This document shows positions 48,947 through 56,465 of a stretch of DNA of 64,000 nt, piece by piece; the first letter of the stretch is position 1; the number at the start of each line of letters is the position of its first letter. Source of the DNA: Micromonospora endolithica (GTDB lineage Bacteria; Actinomycetota; Actinomycetes; Mycobacteriales; Micromonosporaceae); contig NZ_RBAK01000021.1 in the NCBI RefSeq assembly GCF_003626595.1, positions 1 through 64,000 on the forward strand, given 5' to 3'. The notes below the pieces were generated by a model. That model saw only the letters and a program-made list of their open reading frames with translations, had not been told where the DNA came from and ran no database searches. The translations under genes and the position numbers were made by a program.

Positions 48947-49558
48947 TCATGAGTCACCCGTGAGTCGCGGCCGAGGGCGTGACTTCGGCAGGGTCGGCAC
49001 CCCTAGGTCCGCCAGCTTGGTCTTGATGCCGATGTCGAAGCCCTCTTCGATGCCGGCCTCGCGGGCTTTCTCCAAGGCCGCCAGGGACGGATTGGTGGGG
49101 GCGTCCACCTTGGATCGTAGGTTCACGGTGTCGGCCTGGCGGCCACCGAGGTACATGTGTCCCGCGCCTCGACACGGCGTCGACGCGACCCCACGCGACG
49201 TCGACACGGTAGGGCTGGCAACCCGGTCATGCGTGGCGACGACGACTGTGGCCACGTCGTCCACCGCGGTGGCCAGTCTCGCCACGGCGTCCAGCCGGTC
49301 GCAGATCTGCTTGGCCGCGTCGGTCAGGTCCTTGCGCCGTTGCGAGTCACCGGACCGCACGATCCACCCGCACCCGCCGATCCCCGCCAGGCTGACCAGC
49401 CCCGCATACACGCCGGTGGCGAAGTCCACGCCTGGCACGAAGTGGTCGACGAGGCAGACGAACGCGAGTCCGGTGCCCGCGAAGGTGGCCAGGGTGAGGT
49501 AGCCGTACTCGGTGCGGCGTCGCGGTTGCTGCTTGAGGAATCCCCACGTTGTTTCCAT
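48947..49558 (-). CDS. small membrane protein at the island edge
   Basis: 203 aa with two adjacent hydrophobic segments near the N-terminus (LTLATFAGTGLAFVCLVDHF and TGVYAGLVSLAGIGGCGWIV) then a hydrophilic, helical region (KDLTDAAKQICDRLDAVARL) and a basic tail. No family recognised. ATG at 49558 has no strong ribosome site; the frame extends upstream without support. First gene beyond the tRNA in the accessory region and transcribed towards it. Confidence 0.68.
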   Translation of the reverse strand: METTWGFLKQQPRRRTEYGYLTLATFAGTGLAFVCLVDHFVPGVDFATGVYAGLVSLAGIGGCGWIVRSGDSQRRKDLTDAAKQICDRLDAVARLATAVDDVATVVVATHDRVASPTVSTSRGVASTPCRGAGHMYLGGRQADTVNLRSKVDAPTNPSLAALEKAREAGIEEGFDIGIKTKLADLGVPTLPKSRPRPRLTGDS

Positions 49559-49691
49559 CGCCGGAGACTGCCAGGTCACACCGGGCGTGAGGCAACGGTC
49601 ACCAGCCGGAGTTCGCAGATGGCGCACCGACAGCGATCTTCAGTTAACAAGCCTGTGACATTCGGGGTATCGACGTCACCCGAACAGGTGA

Positions 49692-50102
49692 TCAGCTGTC
49701 CTGAAAGACGATCCGGTACCTGTGTGCCGGGTATAGATCCGGCACCCCACCCGGGTGGCCGACCACCAGCAGCGGCACACCGTCCGGCGCCCCGTACATC
49801 TCCCGCTCCGCCGGTGTCGGGTTCCGCGCCGACACCCAGGTGCCCGCCTCCACGTACACCGGCTCCGGCTCCAACGGTGCGCGGACCGCGACACCGCGAC
49901 CCCGGACGACCTCCACCAGGCCCTCGTCGCGTAACAGCTTCACGGCCGCGCGGGCGGTCATCTGCGCCACGTCGTACGTCTGCGATAGGTCCCGTTCGGA
50001 CGGTAGCCGAGCACCCGGTCTGAGCTGCCCCGATGTGATCCGGTCGCGGAGGATCTCGGCCAGCTCCAAATAGCCGACCGGCGCCTGTCCGGGATAGATC
50101 AC
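49692..50102 (-). CDS. GntR family transcriptional regulator, small
   Basis: 136 aa. GntR winged helix: YLELAEILRDRITSGQLRPGARLPSERDLSQTYDVAQM split over helices, then ARAAVKLLRDEGLVEVVRGRGVAV. The effector region is only about 60 residues, far shorter than in FadR or HutC types, as in KorSA-type regulators of actinobacterial mobile elements. GTG at 50102 has TATCGT six bases upstream, a leaderless promoter. Divergent from the XRE gene; a palindrome at 50141-50156 lies between. Likely a repressor of element genes. Confidence 0.9.
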   Translation of the reverse strand: MIYPGQAPVGYLELAEILRDRITSGQLRPGARLPSERDLSQTYDVAQMTARAAVKLLRDEGLVEVVRGRGVAVRAPLEPEPVYVEAGTWVSARNPTPAEREMYGAPDGVPLLVVGHPGGVPDLYPAHRYRIVFQDS

Positions 50103-50140
50103 CGCCGCACGATAGACAGCCCAGCCGGAGAGAGGTTGCG

Positions 50141-50156
50141 GACTAGTTGGGTAGTC
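50141..50156. promoter_or_regulatory. GACTA-N6-TAGTC palindrome in the GntR/XRE control region
   Basis: GACTA (50141-50145) and TAGTC (50152-50156) with a 6-nt spacer, about 27 bases upstream of the TATCGT -10 of the GntR gene and 31 bases before the TACCGT -10 (50187-50192) of the XRE gene. Candidate operator for GntR or XRE. Confidence 0.55.
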
Positions 50157-50196
50157 CGATCGGCCGCCCCGATGGACGCTACGGCGTACCGTGCGA

Positions 50197-50237
50197 GGTG
50201 GCGGCCCGCCGGAGTAGAGGCCGGCAGGGCCGCCACC
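50197..50237 (+). promoter_or_regulatory. hairpin at the 5' end of the XRE transcript
   Basis: Outer stem 11 bp (50197-50207 with 50227-50237), inner 5-bp stem (50208-50212 with 50221-50225) and an 8-nt loop, one bulged A. It would lie at the very start of RNA made from the TACCGT box at 50187-50192, 23 bases before the ATG at 50261. May stabilise or attenuate the message. Confidence 0.6.
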
Positions 50238-50260
50238 CAGCCCTCTACCTGGGAGTGACC

Positions 50261-51523
50261 ATGGAACCCACCATCGGCGACCACCTCGTCCGCCTCCGCA
50301 CCGACTCCACGCTCACACAGGAGCAGCTGGCCGACCGCGCTGGCGTCAGCGTCGAAACCGTCAAGAAGCTGGAGCAGAACGCGCGGACGTCCGCCCGGAT
50401 CCCCACCCTCCGGAAACTGGCCACCGCGCTCGGCGTTCCCACCTCGGCGTTGATGGGCTCAGCCGCGCAAGCCCAGGCGATGCGAGAACCCGACGCCGAA
50501 CCGCTCGGCCTGGTCGGGATCCGCCGCGTCCTCACCCCGGCGCGCACCATCGACGGCCGGCCTGTCGCCCCCGCCCCCCCAGTTACGGACACCACCCTGG
50601 CCAGGGTGCGTCGTCTCGTCGCCGACACGAACCGCGTCTACCACGCCAACGACTACACGGCGGCGATCAACACCATGCCGGCCGTCCTCACCGCCACCGA
50701 CGCCCTCATCGACGCGGCCGGGGCCGGCGACGACGGGCCCGCCGCCCTCAGCACCGCCTCGTACGCCTACCAGCTCGCCGGCCGGCTCCTCATCCAGCTT
50801 CGGCAGCTCGACCTGGCCCACATCGCCCTCGACCGGGCCGCCGACCACGCCCGTACCGCCGGCGACCAGACCGCCGCAGCGACCACCACCGCGCACCTGT
50901 GCTGGCTGTTGCTGCGCACGGGCCGGATCACCGATGTGGAGGTCCTCGCCGCGCGCACCGCTGACACGGTGGAGCCCCGGCTGTCCACCGCCACTGCTCG
51001 GGACCTGGCCGCGTGGGGTGTGCTGCTCATCAAGGGCGCGGCAGCAGCAGCCCGCAACGCCCGCGAAGACGATGCCCGGTCGATGCTGACCCTCGCCGCG
51101 GCCGGGGCGGAGCAGCTCGGCGACCGGCTCGGCCGCTCCGGCGACCCGGCCGACCGGTGGTTCGGCGCGGTGGCCGGTAATGACTTCTCCGCCGGCGGCG
51201 TCGCCTTGATGCGGGTGGAGACGGCGGTGATCGCCGGCGAGCCGGGTCGGGCGCTGGAGCTGGCCCGCGCGGTGGCCGCCAACCCGCAGGTGACACCGTC
51301 GTCGAGGCAGCGGCATCGACTGGACGTGGCGTGGGCGTACGAGCAGACCGGCCGGACCGCCGACGCGACCCGGGTGCTGATGCAGCTGCGAGACACGGCG
51401 CCGGCGTGGCTGCGGCAGCAGCGGTACGCCCGGGAGATCGTGCAGACGATCAAGGACGGTCGCCGGCGGGCGCTGACCGCCGAGCTGGCTCAGCTGTCGG
51501 CGCTGCTGGGCGACCAGGCGTAG
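50261..51523 (+). CDS. XRE family regulator with TPR-like C-terminal domain
   Basis: 420 aa. N-terminal HTH_XRE: DHLVRLRTDSTLTQEQLADR, AGVSVETVKKLEQNAR, LRKLATALGVP (residues about 7-66). The remaining 350 residues are helical repeats (LDLAHIALDRAADHARTAGD, ARSMLTLAAAGAEQLGDRLG, ARAVAANPQVTPSSRQRHRL), typical of actinobacterial XRE proteins that sit with DUF397 genes. A DUF397 gene is indeed 1 kb downstream. ATG at 50261 has GGGAG 6 bases upstream. Role: control of the adjoining accessory genes (inference). Confidence 0.9.
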   Translation: MEPTIGDHLVRLRTDSTLTQEQLADRAGVSVETVKKLEQNARTSARIPTLRKLATALGVPTSALMGSAAQAQAMREPDAEPLGLVGIRRVLTPARTIDGRPVAPAPPVTDTTLARVRRLVADTNRVYHANDYTAAINTMPAVLTATDALIDAAGAGDDGPAALSTASYAYQLAGRLLIQLRQLDLAHIALDRAADHARTAGDQTAAATTTAHLCWLLLRTGRITDVEVLAARTADTVEPRLSTATARDLAAWGVLLIKGAAAAARNAREDDARSMLTLAAAGAEQLGDRLGRSGDPADRWFGAVAGNDFSAGGVALMRVETAVIAGEPGRALELARAVAANPQVTPSSRQRHRLDVAWAYEQTGRTADATRVLMQLRDTAPAWLRQQRYAREIVQTIKDGRRRALTAELAQLSALLGDQA

Positions 51524-51682
51524 CAGCTGGTACGCCCCGTACTCCCTGCTGGTCGGCCTGCCGAACGGGGTACGTGGGGTACCTGGCTATTCCACTCCGC
51601 CCGGGCCACCCTCGGATCAGGACGCGGTAACCCGCTGACCACAAGCGGTGATCCGCTCCCTTGATCCGAGGGAGGCGACCTC

Positions 51683-51853
51683 GTGCAGACCATCATCGCG
51701 TTGCTGGCTTGGCTCACCGGCCGGGCAGCCCCGACGCCGTCCGGCATCGGGCCGGTCGTGCAGCGGCAGGAGCACGAGGCCGCCCGCGCCCGGCTCCTCG
51801 ACCTGGCCCGCCGCCGGCAGGCCGAGTACCGGTACGAACGGCGCGGCCGATGA
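51683..51853 (+). CDS. 56-aa small protein, hydrophobic start and basic tail
   Basis: 56 aa. A short hydrophobic start (MQTIIALLAWLTG) followed by an Arg/Glu/Ala-rich helix (EHEAARARLLDLARRRQAEY) and a basic end. GTG at 51683, with GGGAGG 11 bases upstream. Its stop overlaps the ATG of the next gene (ATGA at 51850-51853), which supports it being expressed. Could be a membrane-tethered regulator; unknown. Short, so moderate confidence. Confidence 0.6.
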   Translation: MQTIIALLAWLTGRAAPTPSGIGPVVQRQEHEAARARLLDLARRRQAEYRYERRGR

Positions 51854-52149
51854 CCGGCCGGAACGCAGCGCCCGGCGCCGTGTTCCGGTGGGAGGACCCG
51901 CCGCCGCCGTCGTACGGCGGCCCCGGCTCGCCCATCGCCGCGCACCTGCGCCGCGTCGCCGCCGAACTCCGCGCCCGACCCGGGCAGTGGGCGGCGATCG
52001 TCGAAGGACCCACCGGGCCGCCGCTGACGGCGCGGATCAAACGGGGAACCGACCACGCCTGGCAGCCGGCCGGCGCCTTCGAGGCCGTGTACCGCACGGT
52101 GGCCGGCGAGACGGTCACCTACGCCCGCTACGTCGGGCCGCCGTCGTGA
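51850..52149 (+). CDS. 99-aa accessory-element protein, unknown
   Basis: 99 aa. AAHLRRVAAELRARPGQWAAIVE and TARIKRGTDHAWQPAGAFEA suggest a small alpha/beta fold; AGETVTYARYVGP near the end. I recall similar small proteins in actinobacterial integrative elements but no assigned function. ATG overlaps the previous stop and its own stop overlaps the next start (GTGA), so three genes are coupled. Confidence 0.68.
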   Translation: MTGRNAAPGAVFRWEDPPPPSYGGPGSPIAAHLRRVAAELRARPGQWAAIVEGPTGPPLTARIKRGTDHAWQPAGAFEAVYRTVAGETVTYARYVGPPS

Positions 52150-52439
52150 CCCCCCGGCCCGCCCGCGCAGCCCGCGCCCTGGCCGTCCTCAACGACCGGG
52201 TCGACGGCGACGCCCACCAGCCGTCCCGGCCCGGCTGGGACTGCATGGGCTGCGGGCAGGACTGGCCGTGCGCGCCGGCGAAGGTCCGGCTGGGTGAGGC
52301 GTACGGCTCGGACCGGGTCGGCCTGCGCGTGTATATGGCTGGCCTGTACGAGCAGGCCCTGGACGAGCTGCTGATGTGGCCGGCGGCCGACGTGTTCACC
52401 CGGTTCGTGTTGTGGGCCCGCCCCACCGCCAGCCGGTAG
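52146..52439 (+). CDS. small Cys-motif protein of actinobacterial elements
   Basis: 97 aa. Mostly helical, with the cluster WDCMGCGQDWPCAPAK (three Cys) near residue 30, then LRVYMAGLYEQALDEL. Homologues are often annotated flavin reductase without biochemical support; a zinc-binding knuckle is more in line with the visible residues. GTG overlaps the previous stop. It shares CMGC with the possible protein at 52695. Confidence 0.72.
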   Translation: MTPRPARAARALAVLNDRVDGDAHQPSRPGWDCMGCGQDWPCAPAKVRLGEAYGSDRVGLRVYMAGLYEQALDELLMWPAADVFTRFVLWARPTASR

Positions 52440-52498
52440 CCCCTCGCACCTGACGACCGGCCGTACCCGACGGCCGGCTGACCGAATGGAGATACACC

Positions 52499-52687
52499 GT
52501 GGACCAGCTTGACTTCGTCGGCCCGCAGCGATGCGACAACTCCGGCCCGAACTGCGTGCAGGTCGCGATCGACGCCGACGGCAACCGCGTCGTCCGCAAC
52601 TCGCAGCGGCCCGAAACGCAGGTCGTTTTCGACCAGCAGGAATGGGAGACGTTCGTCAGTTCCGTACGCGCCGGCCAGACGTTCTGA
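52499..52687 (+). CDS. DUF397 family protein
   Basis: 62 aa, beta-rich: MDQLDFVGPQRCDNSGPNCV, VVRNSQRPETQVVFDQQEW, FVSSVRAGQTF. Matches the DUF397 layout (CV.VA...VRDS....L.F....W..F...V). Such genes are paired with XRE regulators across actinobacteria and some act with them in development or as an antagonist; here three small genes separate the pair. GTG at 52499 has GGAG 8 bases upstream. Followed directly by a perfect 15-bp terminator. Confidence 0.9.
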   Translation: MDQLDFVGPQRCDNSGPNCVQVAIDADGNRVVRNSQRPETQVVFDQQEWETFVSSVRAGQTF

Positions 52688-52694
52688 CCCGGCC

Positions 52695-52949
52695 ATGACG
52701 AAGAGCCCGGCCCCCGCACCGGAGGGGCCGGGCTCTTCCGTCCGCGCCTCCCGCTGCATGGGCTGCTCCACCGGCATCCAGCCACTGCCCCACCAGTGCG
52801 GCGGCAGCAAGATCCCGTCGGACGAGCTGGGTTGGCGGTGCGACTGCAACCTGCCGACCTGCCGGCGACGCCAGGCCGGCGACTGGTCAGACCTCCGCCG
52901 ACGACCGGCCAAGGCGTCGAGAAGCCGACAGTCGCGGATTGACGGTTGA
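52695..52949 (+). CDS. possible Cys-rich protein, start inside a terminator
   Basis: 84 aa if read from the ATG at 52695. Cys/His pattern CMGC ... HQCGG ... CDCNLPTC with an Arg-rich tail suggests a small zinc-binding protein and recalls the CMGC motif at 52146. However, the first 15 codons lie in the 52700-52738 terminator hairpin, so the real product may start later, for example at an internal Met near 52758, or may not exist. Kept at low confidence. Confidence 0.4.
   Translation: MTKSPAPAPEGPGSSVRASRCMGCSTGIQPLPHQCGGSKIPSDELGWRCDCNLPTCRRRQAGDWSDLRRRPAKASRSRQSRIDG
52700..52738 (+). terminator. perfect 15-bp terminator after DUF397 gene
   Basis: Arms 52700-52714 and 52724-52738 with a 9-nt loop, followed by CCG and no T-run. 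It lies 13 bases past the DUF397 stop. Confidence 0.9.
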
Positions 52950-52965
52950 CGGTACGGTGCCCGCC

Positions 52966-53325
52966 ATGACCACCGCCTATCCGCCGCAACCCCCCGAGCA
53001 CACGCCGCCGCACAGCCCGATGCCATACCCGGGGCCGCCGCCGCAGCCGATGTACGTGGTGGCTCAGCAGCCCACGTCGGGGATGGCAGTCGCATCACTC
53101 ATCTTCGGCATCCTCGGTCTGATCGCGGGTTGCTGCACGTTCGGTATCTTCTCGCTGATCGCGGTGGGGTGCGGCCACCTGGCGCTGCGGGACATCAGGG
53201 CGAGGAACCTGCGTGGTGACGGGATGGCGAAAGCTGGGCTGGTCATGGGCTACCTGCTCGTCGTCCCGATGATCCTGATCTCCGTGCAGGCGGTGTTCGG
53301 GGCGGGCATCTCCGCTTTCCAGTAG
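52966..53325 (+). CDS. DUF4190 domain membrane protein
   Basis: 119 aa. A Pro-rich cytoplasmic head (PPQPPEHTPPHSPMPYPGPP), then SGMAVASLIFGILGLIAGCC, FGIFSLIAVGCGHLALRDIR and a second helix MGYLLVVPMILISVQAVFG: the DUF4190 layout. TACGGT lies 7 bases before the ATG at 52966 (leaderless). Small membrane protein, function unknown. Convergent with the phage lysis genes and separated from them by a terminator. Confidence 0.88.
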   Translation: MTTAYPPQPPEHTPPHSPMPYPGPPPQPMYVVAQQPTSGMAVASLIFGILGLIAGCCTFGIFSLIAVGCGHLALRDIRARNLRGDGMAKAGLVMGYLLVVPMILISVQAVFGAGISAFQ

Positions 53326-53342
53326 GCCCGGCAACGACGAAA

Positions 53343-53380
53343 GCGCCCCACCCGCCGCCGTGAGGCAGCAGGTGGGGCGC
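53343..53380. terminator. terminator between DUF4190 gene and phage lysis module
   Basis: 10-bp stem GCGCCCCACC / GGTGGGGCGC (53343-53352, 53371-53380), 18-nt loop; 26 bases before the stop of the minus-strand holin gene at 53406, serving both strands. Confidence 0.85.
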
Positions 53381-53405
53381 ATCCGTTCGCAGTAGCAGGC
53401 CGAGC

Positions 53406-53633
53406 CTACAGGTCGCCTGCGACAAGGCTCGGCGAGTCCGGCTCACCGCCGGCCGCCGACACCACCGACGTGAGCACCGACAGGACGGCCGCGCCGGCCG
53501 CGACGCCGCCGGCGAGCGGGAAGTCGGCGGTGAGGACGTTGAACCCGTCGAGGGCCCACAGGCCGAGCAGGGCCTGCGCGGCGCTCTTCGCGGCGCGTTC
53601 GGCGGCACCCTTCCAGAACTTGCTCGTGAACAT
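53406..53633 (-). CDS. phage holin, r1t type
   Basis: 75 aa. FWKGAAERAAKSAAQALLGL then a second segment PLAGGVAAGAAVLSVLTSVV, ending GEPDSPSLV: two helices in the layout of the r1t-type holins found in actinophages. It forms pores that release the endolysin. ATG at 53633 with GGAGG 5 bases upstream. It is the last gene of the long minus-strand phage transcript. Confidence 0.88.
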   Translation of the reverse strand: MFTSKFWKGAAERAAKSAAQALLGLWALDGFNVLTADFPLAGGVAAGAAVLSVLTSVVSAAGGEPDSPSLVAGDL

Positions 53634-53642
53634 CGAGCCTCC

Positions 53643-53900
53643 TCAGACTCTCGGGGGCCAGGACCACTGGCCCGGATCGTCGCCGGGGGCGACGTTGAAC
53701 TCGGCGAACCCGCCCTTCTCCCCGGGCGTGAACACCCACAGGTGGACGTGCTGGTCGCTGTCGAGCGCCGGCACCTCCCCGGCGGCGACACCGCGCGGGT
53801 CGAGGGTGTCGACGTCGGCGGTGACGATCGCAGCGCGCATGGCCAGCAGCCCCTGCTTGCCTCGATAGCGGACGATCCGACCGGTGGTGGGCTTCTGCAC
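53643..53900 (-). CDS. actinophage small protein, unknown
   Basis: 85 aa. Beta-rich, no membrane segment: GRIVRYRGKQGLLAMRAAIV, then VHLWVFTPGEKGGFAEFNV and a Trp-rich end (GQWSWPP). Layout known from actinophage lysis/tail regions, without function. GTG at 53900 lies two bases after the stop of the upstream gene. Confidence 0.75.
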   Translation of the reverse strand: MQKPTTGRIVRYRGKQGLLAMRAAIVTADVDTLDPRGVAAGEVPALDSDQHVHLWVFTPGEKGGFAEFNVAPGDDPGQWSWPPRV

Positions 53901-53901
53901 G

Positions 53902-54123
53902 TCAGCCCTCCGGAGTGAAGGTGAGGGTGAACGCCTGGCCGACGTCGAACCGGTCGGCGACCTCCCCCTTCAGGCCCATCGTCAGGGACAGGCCCGGCGT
54001 CCAGCGCGCCCACTCCTTGTTGCGGCCGTCGTGGTAGTCCGGGGCGAACGTGACGGTGACCTGCCGGTCGTCGCCCTCGCCCGTCTCCTGCTTGCTCTGG
54101 CACACGATCTTCGCGGTGATCAC
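53902..54123 (-). CDS. actinophage small protein, unknown
   Basis: 73 aa, beta-rich: MITAKIVCQSKQETGEGDDR, VTVTFAPDYHDGRNKEWARW and a C-terminal VGQAFTLTFTPEG strand pair. No domain recognised. ATG at 54123 with an AGGAGG-like site. Confidence 0.72.
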   Translation of the reverse strand: MITAKIVCQSKQETGEGDDRQVTVTFAPDYHDGRNKEWARWTPGLSLTMGLKGEVADRFDVGQAFTLTFTPEG

Positions 54124-54150
54124 AGCGTTCCTCCTGAGGGTTGGTTGGTG

Positions 54151-54531
54151 TTACGGGTGGCGGCCGTTGACGGTGCCGCCCGGGTCGCGGACCATCGCCC
54201 GCAGCTGCTCCAGGTCGACGCCCGGGGTGAGGATCGCCGCCCGCCATGACCGCAGCGTCGCCACCGCGGCGTCTATCTCCCCGGTCAACTCCCGCATCTG
54301 CCGGCGGGTCTGCGCCAACTCGTCCCGGGCGGCCTTCGCTTCCCGCTCCGCCTCCGCAGTCCGCTCCTGCAACTCGTTGACCTGCTGCAACGCCGAATCG
54401 GTGAGCAGGGACACGGCGTCGGCGCGGGTCTTCGGCCGGTTCAGGATCCCCGCGATCAGCGTCGTCACCACCCCCGCCAGGCCACCCCCGCCGACCGCCG
54501 CCGCGAGCAGCGCCCACACGTTCCCGCTCAC
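54151..54531 (-). CDS. membrane-anchored coiled-coil phage protein
   Basis: 126 aa. N-terminal helix (WALLAAAVGGGGLAGVVTTL) followed by a long charged coiled coil (LQERTAEAEREAKAARDELA, REL) and a small C-terminal part. Its place between holin-like genes and the endolysin suggests a second holin or a spanin-like helper. ATG overlaps the previous stop (ATGA at 54528-54531). Confidence 0.75.
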   Translation of the reverse strand: MSGNVWALLAAAVGGGGLAGVVTTLIAGILNRPKTRADAVSLLTDSALQQVNELQERTAEAEREAKAARDELAQTRRQMRELTGEIDAAVATLRSWRAAILTPGVDLEQLRAMVRDPGGTVNGRHP

Positions 54532-54944
54532 CCCGCATCACCTACCTGCCGCAGCACCCGCATGCCCTGCCACACCTGCCAGCCCCGCCACGCCGACGCC
54601 GCCGACCAGCCGGCGAAGAACGCCACCGCGAACCCGGCCGCGCCGCTGCCGGTGGACAGCAACGCCACCCCGTACAGCAGCGGCGCCGCGGTCTGCCCGT
54701 GCATCGCGGCCAGTTCCAGCACCAACGCCCGGTAGGTGTCGGGCATGGCGATGGACACCAGGCCGATAACCCCGGATCCGAGTAGCAGCAGGTACCACGT
54801 CCACAGCACCCACGGCTGGACGAGTTGCTCCAGGGTGGTGGGGGGTTTCGCGCCGGCGACGAACGCGGCGCCGACGGCGGAGGAGAGAACGAGGAACATC
54901 ACCTCGTGGGGGCGGTGCCGGCCGGTGACGATGATCGTCGGCAC
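54528..54944 (-). CDS. multi-pass membrane protein, possible holin-like
   Basis: 138 aa with about four hydrophobic stretches: VMFLVLSSAVGAAFVAG, WVLWTWYLLLLGSGVIGLVS, LLYGVALLSTGSGAAGFAVA and FFAGWSAASAW. Conserved next to lysis genes of actinophages; probably membrane-active during lysis. GTG at 54944, 4 bases after the endolysin stop. Confidence 0.75.
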   Translation of the reverse strand: MPTIIVTGRHRPHEVMFLVLSSAVGAAFVAGAKPPTTLEQLVQPWVLWTWYLLLLGSGVIGLVSIAMPDTYRALVLELAAMHGQTAAPLLYGVALLSTGSGAAGFAVAFFAGWSAASAWRGWQVWQGMRVLRQVGDAG

Positions 54945-54948
54945 GTGG

Positions 54949-55629
54949 TCAGCCCGCCAGCCGCGCGGCCAGCTCGTCGGCGACCTGCCGGGCCATGTCG
55001 GTGGGAATGGCGGCGGCGATCCGCTCCGGAGACAGGCCGGCCAGCACCCCGGCCACGATCGCGTCCTCGTCGACCGGGTCGCGACCGGTCGCCGCGGCCA
55101 GCTCGGCGCGGGCGTAGCCGACCTCCCTGGCCGCCATGCGGCCGCCCTTGAGCCAGTCCGCGACCGTGAAGTTTCCGAGCGTGCCCGACGGCACCTCCCG
55201 GGTCAGCAGCTCGTCGACGATCTCTCGGGCAGTGGGCATGTCGTCCTCCAGGAGTCCCCACGGTCGGGTGGTCTGCTCCGCCTCACGCGTCTGGTCGATG
55301 CTGAGGTGGAAGTGCTTGTCGTGCGGGTTGTCGCCGCTGTACGGCTCCGACACCCAGCCGCGAAGCCGGTGGTAGAGGCGACGCTCGTAGATGACGTACC
55401 GGGCCGACGGGTGCCGGCGGATGGCGGCGAACACGGTCGGGAAGTCGGGGCCGTCTTCGTCGACGTCGATGGCGTTGACGGAGCCGCGCCCGTTCGGGTT
55501 GTGGTCGCTGGCGGTGGCCTGGTGGGCGGCGTCGCCGATCCACCCGTCGGAGGTGTGGTCGCGGCCCGGCCAGCGGGCGTTGATCTCGGCGCGGAGGGTG
55601 GCCAGCGACGGCGCCAGGTAGTAGCTCAC
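54949..55629 (-). CDS. phage endolysin with M15-type zinc peptidase domain
   Basis: 226 aa. Residues about 1-125 are a VanY/M15-like peptidase: GDAAHQATASDHNPNGRGSV, with NAIDVDEDG and DKHFHLSID supplying the Zn ligands (His, Asp, His). It cleaves peptide cross-links in peptidoglycan. The C-terminal 90 residues (about 135-226) are helical (AREIVDELL..., AEL), probably for cell-wall binding or oligomerisation. GTG overlaps the previous gene stop (GTGA). Confidence 0.92.
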   Translation of the reverse strand: MSYYLAPSLATLRAEINARWPGRDHTSDGWIGDAAHQATASDHNPNGRGSVNAIDVDEDGPDFPTVFAAIRRHPSARYVIYERRLYHRLRGWVSEPYSGDNPHDKHFHLSIDQTREAEQTTRPWGLLEDDMPTAREIVDELLTREVPSGTLGNFTVADWLKGGRMAAREVGYARAELAAATGRDPVDEDAIVAGVLAGLSPERIAAAIPTDMARQVADELAARLAG

Positions 55630-55895
55630 GCTGCCCCCAGCGCCGCGTCGATGGACTGCCACGCCTCGTCCTCGGTGGCGGCCACCGGCACGTAGTCGAT
55701 GCCGATGAACACCGCGTCGGTCAGCGGCCACAACGGGTCGGCGACCGGCACGTCGATGCGGTAGCGCACCACCACGCCCAGGTAGTAGTACTCGCCGAAC
55801 ACCCCGTCGACCAGTCGCATCAGGTGGATGCCGATGTCGCCGGAGTCCGGGTGGGCGTTGAACCGCCACCGGTCGTCAGGCAGGGGTTCCCACAT
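55626..55895 (-). CDS. phage small protein, unknown
   Basis: 89 aa, acidic and Trp/Tyr-rich: MWEPLPDDRWRFNAHPDSGD, LVDGVFGEYYYLGVVVRYRI, FIGIDYVPVAATEDEAWQSI. No function recognised. The ATG at 55895 follows an AGGGGA site. It overlaps the endolysin start by four bases, so it is probably a minor tail or lysis-regulating protein. Confidence 0.75.
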   Translation of the reverse strand: MWEPLPDDRWRFNAHPDSGDIGIHLMRLVDGVFGEYYYLGVVVRYRIDVPVADPLWPLTDAVFIGIDYVPVAATEDEAWQSIDAALGAA

Positions 55896-55908
55896 GATCA
55901 ATCCCCTC

Positions 55909-56460
55909 TCAGGCGAGCCTGCGCCACTCGATCGACACCCACGTCTGGTTTGGGCCGGACGACAGGGTGCCGAGGACGTTGCCGCTGTCCTGGAAAACGG
56001 CCATCTCGATGTAGTCGCCCGCGGCGAGGAACACCAGCGAGTGGGCGGCGGCGACCGCACACGCCCCCGCCCCGGCGTTGGACCCGAGCGCGTCGCCGCC
56101 GTCGACGATGCTCCCGCCGTTCTTCAACCACCGGGTGCCACGCCGGCCGGTGGCGTTACCGGCGAACGTCGCGCCGCCGGACAGCCGATACCAGCCGGCG
56201 ATCGGCGCGGTGTACCGGCTGTTGTTCGTCGCGGTCGAGTGACCGGAGTGGCTGTCCAGATCCTCGGTGTTGAGGCTGACCACGGTGAACGCGTTGTTCG
56301 GGATGGCCTGCCCGGCGGACGAGCGGAGCACCGCCGCCGGCCGGGACTCCACCGTGGCGAACAGCCCATCCACGTCGTCGGCGAGGGTCTGGAAGTGCTC
56401 CCAGATGCGGGTGTGCCCCGTCGACGACGGGTAGGTGATGCCTCGGCTGGTATCCGGCAT
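55909..56460 (-). CDS. C1q/TNF-like tail-fibre protein
   Basis: 183 aa. A short helical neck (HTRIWEHFQTLADDVDGLFA) is followed by a beta-sandwich with FTVVSLNTEDLDSHSGHSTA, YTAPIAGWYRLSGGATFAG and CAVAAAHSLVFLAAGDYIEM, like C1q-fold receptor-binding tips of phage tails. Trimerising host-recognition protein (inference). ATG at 56460. Confidence 0.8.
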   Translation of the reverse strand: MPDTSRGITYPSSTGHTRIWEHFQTLADDVDGLFATVESRPAAVLRSSAGQAIPNNAFTVVSLNTEDLDSHSGHSTATNNSRYTAPIAGWYRLSGGATFAGNATGRRGTRWLKNGGSIVDGGDALGSNAGAGACAVAAAHSLVFLAAGDYIEMAVFQDSGNVLGTLSSGPNQTWVSIEWRRLA

Positions 56461-56465
56461 CGTGG

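Noticed and set aside
48874..53400. Site-specific integrase beside the tRNA
   Set aside because: No protein with tyrosine or serine recombinase motifs was found in this stretch; the membrane protein at 48947-49558 shows no such residues.
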